DNA from: Microvelia longipes
Taxonomy: Eukaryota > Arthropoda > Insecta > Hemiptera > Veliidae
Direction: 5' to 3'
Assembly (NCBI GenBank): GCA_018340805.1
Contig: JACMZG010001914.1
Location: 43,372,337-43,436,336, forward strand
Length of the DNA stretch: 64,000 bases
Every line of letters begins with the position of its first letter. Position 1 is the stretch's first letter. The translations under genes and the position numbers were made by a program. The notes beneath the pieces were generated by a model. That model did not search any database. It had not been told where the DNA came from and saw only the letters and a list, made by a program, of their open reading frames with translations. Shown piece after piece: positions 49,863 through 61,000 of this stretch.

Positions 49863-50825
49863 TTTTTAGTTGAGAAAAATATGTTAATTTAGTTGAGTTG
49901 AGGATGCGAATGACGGATAAAACTTCTTAATATTGTTTGTTTAAATAGTAAGTTTTTTTGAACGGCGGATACATGAATGGGGATATTTCTTAGTCCAGTA
50001 TATACTTTGTTTGTATGACGAGCGGTAAATATTCACTAATTGTTTATTAAACTCAACTGTTGGTATTATTCCATTATAATCATTGCTGTGCAAACAAAAT
50101 AAAAATAATTAAACAAATCATAACTTTGGCAAAATATATTGAAAATATTGAGAAAATTGTATCATTCAGATCTAGCATTAGAAGAGTATTGGGTAAATGA
50201 CAGAATTTCTCAAACCCACACGTATATCTAATAATAAAACAAAGCAATACTCTGCAGGCAAAAAAGCAATCAGTTTGAATCATGTAAACAACACTATCAC
50301 TCAAAAAATATTAATCATGTTAAATATAAGACAAAAAAAAACACTAAATTCTCATTGCTTTCAATATTTCACTTGTTGTATTTTATTTATATTAAAATTT
50401 TCTTAAAAGTAGAACTGTATATTTACTTTGTTCACGCTCACAGGGTTGAATCCTGTGTTCAACCTGGTTCAACCCCCCTCCCCGGCAGTTGACATGAGAA
50501 CAGTTTGAACACGGGTTTCAATGCTGAAACTTATTTCTTATTTCAGTTGGGGTTGAACCCCCTGCAAACTCCGCATTGAAAAAGTAATTAAACTAATTTT
50601 ATCTGCTTCAAATACATTGGAGTATTGTATCCTCCTTTTTAACTAAATATTGTGAGGAACGGAGATATCTCTATCTAACTACTTCTCCTTGAGATACATT
50701 AGATAACTCTCACTTCATTTGTTTACTTTTACCTCATTTAATCGTAGGTAAATGGGAAAAGTATTATGTTTGGAAAAAATCCAAAAACCAGGAATTCACC
50801 AAAATATGTTTCTATTTAAAATTAT
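49863..50825. other. Intergenic, no gene seen
   Basis: At 50440-50580 the words GGGTTGAAnCC and GGTTCAACCCC recur in both senses, suggesting a small inverted-repeat element. Otherwise AT-rich. Confidence 0.45.
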
Positions 50826-51146
50826 TTTGGGAAGAATAGGCCTTCAGGCAGACCTAATCCCACCTTGCTGTCACTATTTTGCTAATGCAATATAATGGGG
50901 GAATAGGGCTTCAGCAGATACCACATTGCTGCCATATTTTGCTAATGCAATATAATGGAGGGGGAGAGCAGGGCCTTCAGACTGACCTATCCCACCTTGC
51001 TGCCACTATTTGCTAATGCAATTATAATGGGGGGAGAGTAGGGCCTTCAGGGCAGACTATGCCACATTGCTGCCACTATTTGCTATTACCTTCAGGCAGA
51101 CCATATTGCTGCCACTATTTTGCTAATGCAATAAAATGGGGGGAGA
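50826..51146. repeat. Tandem repeat, about 70-bp unit, about five copies
   Basis: Units contain GGGCCTTCAGGCAGACCTA, CCACCTTGCTGCCACTATTT and TGCTAATGCAATATAATGGG; the fourth is shortened. Confidence 0.92.
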
Positions 51147-51544
51147 GGTTATTAAATAGTTTGGTGGCCGGTTAGAAATTGATTTTTTTAATTGATGTTT
51201 ACACATTGAATATTTAAAAATTAAGAATAAAGTTTAAATAAAACTTTTTGAACTGTAGGAAATCGAAACATTTGGCTTTTTTTAAGATACAACCAATCTA
51301 TAATTATCAACCCCCCCCCCCCTCCCCTCTCTGGAATATTGTCACTAACTAGTATTTATAATATGTATTATAACTTCAAGGGTTTAAATTAAGTAGGTAA
51401 AAAATCACCTTGACGATAAATGTTTGTTTTTTTTTTCAAAATAAAAAAAACTTTTATTCCAATTTTTTTAGAATTATTAAAACAAAATTAAAATAATTTT
51501 ATCAAACATTGCATGGTATTGTGCATCCTCAGAGTAAAACACCA
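51147..51544. other. Unassigned sequence
   Basis: A C-run near 51310-51322; AT-rich, no gene. Confidence 0.5.
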
Positions 51545-52960
51545 CCCTGGTGGTAAAACACCAGAGCCCTGTTGGATTGGGCACCCGAAACCAGAGTCTT
51601 AGAAAATACTATATATAGAAGGAGCACTACTGATAACATGAAAGCCGGTTGACTGTGCAACTAAGTAATGCTGCCACCCTAACAGTATACAATTTTCTAA
51701 AAAAAGTGCAATACTTCCGGTTGCTGAATTATTATGTTCTATTATTAATTAATTATTGATTATTCAAAAATACTAATATAAATATGGGTGCATTACAATA
51801 TTTTAAGCATTTTAAATTGTAGTTTAAACCTATTTATTAAAATTATATAAAAAGTAGTCCTCGTCAACTAAATGTAGATCCTTGTATTCCGCCAACCTTT
51901 TGCCATCTAAGACCAGTTTTATTAAATACTCAGCAGGTGTTTTAAGTTATTATATTTTGTTCTTTACGATCTTTCTTCATTAATAGATATTTATGACAAA
52001 TATTTAAAATAATGTTTGTTGTTCAGGTTGGCACGTTACTTTAAGTGCACCAGTCAACCGCTTTCGTGTTATCAGTGGAATTACATACATATGGTCCTGT
52101 TGGAGTGGGCAACCTCCTGTCGGAGTGGGATACTAGATTCCTATCCTATGGCATACCAGAGTCAGTGGTACCAGAGTCTACCAAGTCCTGTGGAGTGGGC
52201 ACCCGACTACAGAGTCCTGTTGGCAGTGGGCACCCAGACTACCAGAGTCTGTTGGAGTGGGCACCCGACTCCAAAAGCCTGTTGGAGTGGCACCCGGTAC
52301 CAGAGTCCTGTCGGAGTCACCGGACTACCAGAGTCCTGTTGAGTGGGCACCCAGACTACCAGAGTCCTGTTGGAGTGGCACCCGACTACCAGAGTCTGTT
52401 GGAGTGGGCACCCGGACTACCAGAGTCCTGTTGGAGTGGGCACCCGGACTACCAGAGTCCTGTTGGAGTGGGCACCCGGACTACCAGAGTCCTGTTGGAG
52501 TGGGCACCCGGACTACCAGAGTCCTGTTGGAGTGGGCACCCGGACTACCAGAGGTTGGAGTGGCACTACCAGAGTCCTGGGATTGGGCACCCGGACTACC
52601 AGAGTCCTGTTGGAGTGGGCACCCGGACTACCAGAGTCCTGTTGGAGTGGGACACCCAGACACCAGAGTCTGTTGAGTGGGCACCCAGACACCAGAGTCA
52701 CCCGGACTACCAGAGTCCTGTTGGAGTGGGCACCCGGACTACCAGAGTCCTGTTGGAGTGGGCACCCGGACTACCAGATCCTGTTGGATTGGGCACCCGG
52801 ACTTCCTACCAGACTACCCTGTTGGAACCCAGATCCTAGTGGGCACCCAGACTACCAGAGTCCTGTTGGAGTGGGCACCCAGACTACCAGAGTCCTGTTG
52901 GAGTGGGCACCCAGACTACTCCTAGTTCCTGTTGAGTGGGCACCGGACTACCAGAGTGCA
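51545..52960. repeat. 32-bp satellite, split by a MITE
   Basis: About 26 units of GTTGGAGTGGGCACCCGGAC + TACCAGAGTCCT, most at 52100-52960. One or two diverged units (CCCTGTTGGATTGGGCACCCG, AACCAGAGTC) stand alone at 51550-51600, on the other side of the R4 element at 51601-52090, as if that element had entered the array. Units follow one another without spacers, so it is not a CRISPR array. Long ORFs in four frames are artefacts. Confidence 0.95.
51601..52090 (+). mobile_element. MITE family R4, copy 3
   Basis: It matches 29188-29710 from end to end. Ends: ACTGATAACATGAAAGCCGG on the left and its inverted partner CAACCGCTTTCGTGTTATCAGT on the right, plus TGCTGCCACCC / GGTTGGCACG just inside. 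No ORF. Confidence 0.85.
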
Positions 52961-54873
52961 ACCATATGCTCTCTTTTCCATCCTTTCAGTTTCCCTCTCC
53001 TAATTCCTTCCTTAACTAGCCCTTACAGATTTTGTCTTCGATTCTTGCAAGGTACTAAAAATTAGTGCTGCGGTGGTCAGGTGCGGACTACTTATGAACT
53101 AACCCCAAAAGCTTTCCAAAAATGTCCAGTTATAATTTTTAATTGAAATTTATGTACACCATGGCAACTTCAGTGTATGACAGATTCATTTATTGATTTC
53201 TTTGTTTTTAATTTTAACCCATTAAAAATAGTTTTCCTTTGTCATGTTTTGTATTACAAAATTTTAAAAAACTAATAGTAATTAAAAGTTTTTTTTAAAA
53301 TTTCCACAGAACGTTACTGATGGCAGGTAAGTTTGAACTCATTTAATTAATTTATTGATTTAGTAGATTAGATATAATAGATTTTATCAGGTAAGCACAT
53401 TTAATCACATGTGCACAGCATCTGTGATTGAAATACAGGCTGCATTAAGTGCAAAATATATCCTCTAGCACATGGAGAATTTAGCCACTATTTCATAATT
53501 ACCTGATTGAATCAATCAAATAAATTACATTTCTTAAATTAAAAACTTAAAAATGGGTAACCAAAAGCGTTGTATGTGTAAAGACGATGAACGCCATGCA
53601 AAGTGCTACGGCTAGTTAGAAGTATAACTATAGACATTTTGGACTGTTGGACAGTTATAAATTGTAATATCAATTAAATTAAAAAAGACTTCAGTCCTTT
53701 ATTATTAAAATTTAATGAAATTTTATAAAAATCATTTAAAATTTTATTTCAAACTTTCATTTATTGTCATTTTTAAGAACTGAAGGAAATCAGGATCCCT
53801 GGGTGAAAGCTCTTCGTCAATTTATTTTCAATAACTTTTAATAAAAAAGGACTAAAGTCTTCATTAATTTAATATTAATGAATTTTTAACTATAGAAAAT
53901 ATAAAAATCTAATTTCAAACAGATTTCGGACAAAAATCAGGAAATTAAGACACGCCTACTCAAATGAAAGGTAGGTCCCCCGCCGCTCTAGTGTCGACTG
54001 AAATCCAAATTTTTTCACCATTGAGTTGACAGTCTTACTGTTTAAGTATCTAGTATATACTGTTAAGTATATACTGTATAAGTATAAGTTTATATAAGTA
54101 TATACAGTATAAGTATATAACAGTATAAGTATATACTGTTTAAGTTATAGTCTCTGGTCTAGTGCCTGTTTGAGTTTGTCTATCCAACTATAAATGACAG
54201 AGATCACTTAACAGAAATGTAAATAAAAAACATACAATGGCTTTCTTTGTAAGACAAGGAAAGCCACATTGCTGGAACAAAAACCAGTTATACTGCAAGA
54301 GCTCCTCCAGGTACCCAAATTTGGACTGATAACAGAATCTACCTGTCCCACTATCAAAACTGGTTTAGCCGTTCCTTTCAACGGGAAATCGAATATATAT
54401 AATCATTAATTGACTTCTAATTTGAAATGACCTCTACCGTTTTTTAAACATGATTATAATGAAAGCAGCAAAAATTCTTGAGCTATTTATAAGATTAATC
54501 AAATTTAGAGGTTATGATTAAAACTTATAATTCTACAAGTATAAAATAAATCATCAATAATAAAGATAATTTTGATAAAATATGAAAGATGGATTACAAT
54601 ACACACCTGGTAAAAAGATTTAGATTCATGAGAAGCTCCTGAGATATGACCATTCAGAAATCCATAATCCGAAAGTTGAGCACGAAACGAAACTCGAATG
54701 AAAAATGCACAGAAACTATCGACTATTTTGCGAGCAAATAAACAATTCAAATAATAAATATTCAGTAAACAACTCCGATAAAATATCACAGATTTATCGT
54801 CAAATTAATTTAAATAAAAAATACAAAATTAAATTTGACGAAGACACCGACCTTCCTTTGACAAAAGAAGACG
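52961..54873. other. Intergenic, weak signals only
   Basis: 53650-53940 has inverted words (AAAAGACTTCAGTCC / GGACTAAAGTC) hinting at a foldback. 54040-54150 has AGTATATACTGT iterations. A - strand stretch 54605-54710 ends in a donor-like CAG|GTGTGTATTG but has no convincing protein. Confidence 0.4.
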
Positions 54874-54905
54874 ATGGTGGCAGCCGGGGGAACTAAAAAC
54901 CTAGG
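54874..54905 (+). CDS. Candidate first coding exon (very short)
   Basis: ATGGTGGCAGCCGGGGGAAC starts a frame MVAAGGTKNL that reaches a perfect donor GG|GTAAGT after 32 bases. The GC-rich start in AT-rich surroundings and the strong donor are the only evidence. No following exon was recognised, so this may be chance or an RNA gene. Confidence 0.2.
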
Positions 54906-56066
54906 GTAAGTCCTTCAAAACTATCGATTATCTACGTTAGACCTCTATGACGACAATTCGTATTCTAAATACGTGTTTTAGAGGTCTGAAATGAAGAAAA
55001 TCGGGTTCGATTTTATTCTACGTAGTTTTACCGTAGTTCTACCTTAGTTTTACATTTGTCCGTTCAATATTTTCTCATAGAAATAAAGAAAATAGAGCAG
55101 ATATTATTGGACTCCAAGATTAAATTCAGATGGCATCTCGGGAAACATTTTTACAGGCACTACTAAGACTTCTTTTATCCCAAACCACCTTTTAAAAATT
55201 AAATTAAAGGTTTCTTAATAAATAAATGTCGAAAATAAACTCCTAAAATCGTCGGTAGTTATGTATTATCTATCTATTAAAAAGCCAACTCTAGTAATGT
55301 AAACCTCTATGTATTTTTCTCAGCCATTTATAAGTTGTTTGTTCTCAACGCCAGGGGGTCACAAGGCATGCATTACCAGCTATTAATTTTCATATAACAT
55401 ATTTTCCATGAATACCTAAAGCACAACTCTCATAACTACACTTTAAAGTTATAAAATTTGTATTAAATATATTACATTTTTTTTTAATTTAACATCAACC
55501 CCACTTAATACTTGCAGATTCCAACATTTATCTAGGTATGAATGTTCTGAGGTAGATAACTCTTCTAGCAGAGGTAAAGTTTTCCAAATATTGACTGGCT
55601 AGAGCTTATAGCTTTTGCATCAAGCAGCGTCTGTACCCACGTGTTGTTTTCTTCACCAGAAGCTCAGGTTACAAGCGCTTAATTGTAGACTTCTTTGGGT
55701 TAGTCAGATGTTGATGTTTAGGGCTCAGGTTATCACGTGCTAAGTGCAGTCTTCCGCTTTACCAGATAAATGGTCAGATATGCCATCTGTTGTTGTTTAG
55801 GGAGTCGTTTGCATCGTTCCTCCAATGTGTTTATGCTAGAGAGTTGAAACTTTGTACAAAAATCTTTAGGTCTAGTTGGGAGTAAAACTAATATTTTGCT
55901 GTCTGAGAGAGAGCGAATTGAATCCGAATACGTCCTTATTATATAAGGACAAGCGAAGCGACTACGGTTTTAGCACCTACGGCTTTTGTAGTTGCTAATA
56001 CAATATTTATTAGATCGGCTTTCACTTGATTTTTATTGTTCAACAAATCCATAATAATATCCATAC
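54906..56066. other. Intergenic, no gene seen
   Basis: No coding text with splice support. 55930-55990 has AAGCGAAGCGACTACGGTTT and ACCTACGGCTTTTGTAG, a small inverted word pair. Confidence 0.5.
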
Positions 56067-56159
56067 CTTTTTCATTTGTTTCAATTTTCCGAGTTCGATT
56101 TCGTTTAGTTTCGATTTCCGATCAATTTGTTTCCGTTTAACCACGCTCCTTGATGCCAT
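56067..56159 (-). CDS. Candidate first coding exon of an unknown basic protein
   Basis: From ATG at 56159 the - strand reads 31 codons, beginning MASRSVVKRKQIDRKSKL and ending KLKQMKK at a donor AAG|GTATGG (56066-56065). The start context AAAAAATGGC is good, the composition is lysine/arginine-rich and protein-like, and the stop-free frame ends exactly at the donor. It lies 1.9 kb from the METTL14 start in divergent orientation. It could be the 5' end of the SR-type gene on the same strand 9 kb downstream, or a separate gene; I do not recognise the family. Confidence 0.35.
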
Positions 56160-56231
56160 TTTTTGAGATAGTTTTAAATAATTGAATTTGTTTATCCGTT
56201 TTGTTTGAATCTTTATTAAAGACTAATTTAT

Positions 56232-56873
56232 TTTATCTACTCCTTGTATTGTAAGTTCTACATACAGTCTTGTTATCTCACACTGTAAATGTACTTTTAC
56301 TCCCTAGGGAGGAAAAGTGAAAGTGTTGCCAACTTGACAAAATTTTTTAGTAAAATTTTTGGAATTTTAGGAAATTTTTAGGATTTTTTTTCGGTGTTAT
56401 GTTGGTACTACGGGTAGAATATACAATATACACACGCTAATGTTTAAATTACAAATATAGTATTACACATTATTCTATTGACAGCTTACAATAAAATAAT
56501 GTGAAGATAGTGGCTTTATTCTCTCTTCATCAGAGTAATTGACATGGTAAGAATAAACTAAACTAACACAATAACAATTAAGGAGCTGAAGAATATATTA
56601 ATAGTTGTTAGTATTAGTTCTCTAGTCGTAGATAAAATTTAATATGCAACAAGGGATGAAAGTTTTCAGCTCTCGTATTATCTTCCTCGTCAAGCTCGGG
56701 AGCCAAAATGTTAGTTAACTCCCTCGGCAAGCCTCGGGAGCTAACTAGTTTATCTCCCTCGGCCTACCGGCCTCGTGAGCTAATGAAGTTTCCTCCTTTG
56801 GCGCTGCCTTAGGACGAAACTTTAACTTGAGCTGTAAAACTTACTTTCATCCCTTGTTGCATAAATAACTATG
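56232..56873 (-). repeat. Dispersed repeat family R1, copy C
   Basis: Reverse-orientation copy of 6103-6734, with CTTTTACTCCCTAGGGAGG, TTCATCAGAGTAATTGACAT and the GGGATGAAAG palindromic arms. It sits between the candidate exon at 56159 and METTL14. Confidence 0.88.
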
Positions 56874-57234
56874 ACATGATTTACAATAATAACAATTATA
56901 ACCATTAAATTTCATCGCTTAGCGACAAGGTCTCAATTATTTAATTTAAACCGGTAAGACCTCATAAATAACCAATAGACTAGCACACAAGTAAGTATGT
57001 AGAAAGTTCATAATAAAGAAAAATTCAGCCTAAAATAACTGCATGACACTGATTTGTTGATTTCTATCATTTATCTTTATAAATCACACACATTCGTTTA
57101 ATCAAAGGTTACAGAACCGTATCTTACAATGCGGCGTGTATCGTTGCAGAAATAACACCTATATATCTACTAACGGAGGAGATGGTTTCTGTTGATATAG
57201 TAAAGTCATCATCAGGCGGCATATCTGTCCAGTG

Positions 57235-57262
57235 AATATCTTGACAGGCCTGTCAAGATATT
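57235..57262. repeat. 28-bp perfect palindrome without spacer
   Basis: AATATCTTGACAGG followed at once by its reverse complement. It lies at the 3' boundary of the LINE fragment that follows. Confidence 0.95.
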
Positions 57263-57610
57263 TCAGGGGTGAAATTAAAATAAGCTCTTCTTAACTCGAG
57301 TTGGTCGTTCAGATAAATTATAAATAATATTGGCTATGAGCAGGTTCCTTAAGGAATCCCTATGTTTATTTCTACAGCTTTACTCAGAAGCCCATCAATC
57401 CTAATTTGTTGTTTTCTATTCCTCAAATATGACCTAAAAAAATTTGGTTCTATTCCTCTAACTCTAATCCGTTCTAGTTTCTCTAATAATAAACTGTGAT
57501 TTTCCGAATCGAAGGCTTTACATAAATCAAAAATATACTTATAACTTTATTTCCAGATTCTAGAGAGCTTATTATTACCTTAGATTGCATCTTCGGAGCT
57601 CAATTCTTGT
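57263..57610 (-). pseudogene. LINE reverse-transcriptase fragment (CR1/Jockey-like), dead
   Basis: The - strand translation shows KAFDSENHSLLLEKLERIRV, FFRSYLRNRKQQIRIDG, then INIGIP-stop-GTCS-stop-PILFIIYLND. These align with the canonical RT blocks (SKAFDTVNH..LL.KL...GI, W..SYL.NR.Q.V, GVPQGS.LGP.LF.IY.ND). Two stops fall in the PQG..LGP block and a frameshift lies just before AFD. It is not part of METTL14; it lies in its 5' flank. Confidence 0.82.
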
Positions 57611-58041
57611 CGAAACCCAAAGTCATCATATATAAGCATGTTTATATTTATATGTATACCGTTAGCGCCACTTAAGATGGTCCGATTTAGCTGAAGCCGG
57701 TCCCAATCATTTTAGAATACCTACAACCACTAGGAGGCTCGCTATCCACATGCCCATATTTTAAATTGTACTAAATATTTAAACTTTAAAAAATTGCTGA
57801 TTAAACCAGTAATACAAGTAGTATGCCTAATAAATTAACCTGTAATGCTTTAAACCTGCAACACTTTTTGGCATGTCCTTCACTAAACTCACCTGGATAA
57901 GAATTGTTTTGGTTTTGGTAAATGTTGCCTGTGTTTGCTTATCTTTGTATGTTTACTTCATTATTATCCCAGTATAATTGGTAGTAAATACTATTTTAAG
58001 TCGGTAGCTAGTATTTAATTTTGTTATAAAAAGGTTTAAAT

Positions 58042-61000
58042 ATGCCCGAAACATTCAAGCTGTTAAAGGAAAGATCGCAAAAAAGAAAGCAGCTGTTAGC
58101 GCAGACGGTATGTTATTGTTGTTTGCACCTGCTTTTATTGCTAATTATTTTATCAATTTAATATTTTGTTGGTTTATTTAACAATATTTTAGGATTTCAG
58201 ATTTTTTTACATTCTCACAGAGGGAATTATCCAAGCGTTGCATCGATTGCATCGTTGACTCCATTGCATCGACAAGTTATTTGTCGACGGAGTGATTTGT
58301 CGACGGAATGATTTGTCGATGGAATGATTTGTCGACGGAACGAACCGGTTTTTTTTTTCCGTCGTCGACAAATCATTGCATCGACAAGTTATTGTCGACG
58401 GAGTGATTTGTCGACGGAATGATTTGTCGATGCAATGATTTGTCGACGGAACGAAACGAGTTGTTGCGTCGACAAATCATTCCGTCGACAAATCACTCCG
58501 TCGACAAATCATTGCATCGACAAGTTATTTGTCGACGGAGTGATTTGTCGACGGAATGATTTGTCGACGCAACAACTCGTTTCGTTCCGTCGACAAATTT
58601 TTCCGTCGACTGTCGACGGAGTGATTTGTCGACGGAATGATTTGTCGACGGAACGACATCACACCGAACTATCATGAGGTTTAACTAAATTGAGGATTAA
58701 AAAATGTTTTTATGACCTCAAATAAGAATAAACTCCGTTCCCAAAAGAGACACTGTAATGTCCACCTGTCATACTCCTATGTCATGTCATACGTCTATAT
58801 ACACAACACCATCATGTCATGTCCACTCCTATGTAAACAACACCATCATGTCATGTCCACCCCTATGTACAAACACCATCATGTCATGTCCACTCCTATG
58901 TACACAACACCATCATGTCATGTCCCCCTATGTACACAACACATCATGTCATACCACCCCTATGTACACAACACCATCATGTCATGTCCTCCTATGTACA
59001 CAACACCATCATGTCATATCCACCCCTATGTACACACCATCATGTCAGTCCACTCCTATGTACACAACACCATCATGTCAGTCCCCTCCTATGTACACAA
59101 CACCATCATGTCATGTCCACTCCTATGTACACACACCATCATGTCATGTCCCCTCCTATGTACACAACACCATCATGTCATATCCACCCCTATGTACACA
59201 AAACCATCATGTCATGTCCCCTCCTATGTACACAACACACCATCATGTCATTGTCCCTCCTATGTACACAAACACCATCATGTCATGTCCCCCCTATGTA
59301 CACAACACCATCATGTCATGTCCCCTCCTATGTACACAACTCATACTTAATGCATGTTTCAGTTTATGCTGAGTAAAAAAGAATAAATCAATTGATAAAA
59401 TAAAATCTAATAGATTCAATTTATCAGAAACCCTTTTTTAGTCAACCTGTTAAAAAGATATTGTTAGTTATCTGAGTTAAGGTATTGTATGCTTTTCAGC
59501 TTGGTATTGGTACAGTGAACGAGCTGAGGAAAATATTAGGAACAGAAAGTTCAGAATGTAAAACAAGTAAAGTCGTTCAGGTTAAACTGGAAACAGTTGC
59601 TGTGGAGAGTAAGGACAAAGAGAAGACTTCACAGGATACTGGTAGTGTGCTCTACAAGGATTCCTCTACCTTCCTCAAAGTAAATCGTTCTATTTTATAG
59701 TAATAAGAGATTTAGACTAAACAGATTTCTGTAATTTTTGTTCATAAAGCAGTGATTATTATGTAAAAGGTGAAACAAACAATATTGTACTAAAACTCCT
59801 TAACACTAAGGACAACGCTCGCTGGCAGGTATTGTTTTAATGTATTCCTGAAACAATTAGTCCATATCATTGTACAGACATGACCTTCTACTGCCCTTAT
59901 GTGACAAGTCTACAGGTTGATACCAATTTACTTGTGACTTCTGCTCATAGTGAAGATGTTTTCACCTGGAAGGTACCCTGGTTGCTCCTAGGGGTAGTAG
60001 TAGTAGTAGTAATATGGGGGGAGTGGTAGTAACTACCAGGCAAGCAGGCCACGTTGTTGGGCCCTTTTTGCCAGCTCCCTAAGATAGTTTTCTACTCCTT
60101 TTAATTTCAAGTGTAGGTATATTTCATCTAATCTAGACAGAAAAGCCATGGGTTTCTATGGTTCCTCTCATGCCTTTTTTTAAGCAATCATACATATTTT
60201 CACTGACTCTTATAGTCTAGTGAAAACTAGGAGCAACAGGTGCCCTCGATGTTAAACTAAACCTCCACACACTTTAAACTACAAGGCAGATACACTATAG
60301 TATTATAATGAATCTACTATAAGGGTCCTAAATTTTGCCTATACCCAGTTTCATTTAGGGTAAGGGATCTTTAACGAGTACCTGACAACGCACAGGCTCG
60401 AGACCACCGGCTTTACGTCCCTTCTGAAGGACGTGGTACGCAGAATTCTTATTCCTCTCATAATCCTAGAGGCCCGTGCTAGGATTGAACCCACGACTAA
60501 ATAAACTTGGAAGTTTAAAGTCCATTTATTCTGTGTATTGGCCGCATACCTTAACCACTACACCACGGGTGATTTTCTCCCTCCTAGGGGTAATTCTCCC
60601 TCTGAAAAAAATCTTGGTACCGTCAGTTGCCTAAACTGCGGCAGCTTTAGTAGTGTAATAGATACAATACATTCTCGGTGAAAGAAGACGATTCCAACCG
60701 TTATAAATAGTCAATAGTATATTTTTTTTTATTATACACAGTATTTTTCATTTGATATAATAGAATATTAGTTTGGATTATATATTTGTATTTTTTATTA
60801 TTGCAGGGAACTCAATCGTCAAATCCTCACAATGATTACTGTCAGCACTTTGTTGACACTGGACAGAGACCACAAAATTTTATAAGAGATGTTGGGCTGG
60901 CTGATAGATTTGAAGAATACCCAAAACTTAGAGAGCTTATTAGACTTAAAGTAAGAAATGATTGCTTTATTAATATAAGTTCCGTCAACAATTAAACAGA

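Noticed and set aside
51545..52960. Possible CRISPR array (32-bp repeats)
   Set aside because: Units are contiguous without unique spacers, in a eukaryotic sequence with no cas genes.
52016..53065. Overlapping ORFs of 108-264 residues
   Set aside because: They are translations of the 32-bp satellite in several frames, with the same short peptide over and over and no independent start or splice context.
53786..53850. Protein-like stretch TEGNQDPWVKALRQF on the + strand
   Set aside because: Lies inside an inverted-word A/T region, too short, no donor site and no family recognised.
54230..54410. Stop-free + strand stretch with KATLLEQKPVILQELLQ
   Set aside because: Short and without a recognisable domain or clear splice borders; could be a transposon remnant.
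57180..57222. Another CTGATGATGA on the - strand
   Set aside because: Followed by no stem before the next GAAA, so it was not counted with the hairpin motif sites.
58712..59376. ORFs of 153-212 residues rich in histidine, serine and methionine
   Set aside because: Products of the 34-bp satellite in METTL14 intron 1, open in three frames at once.
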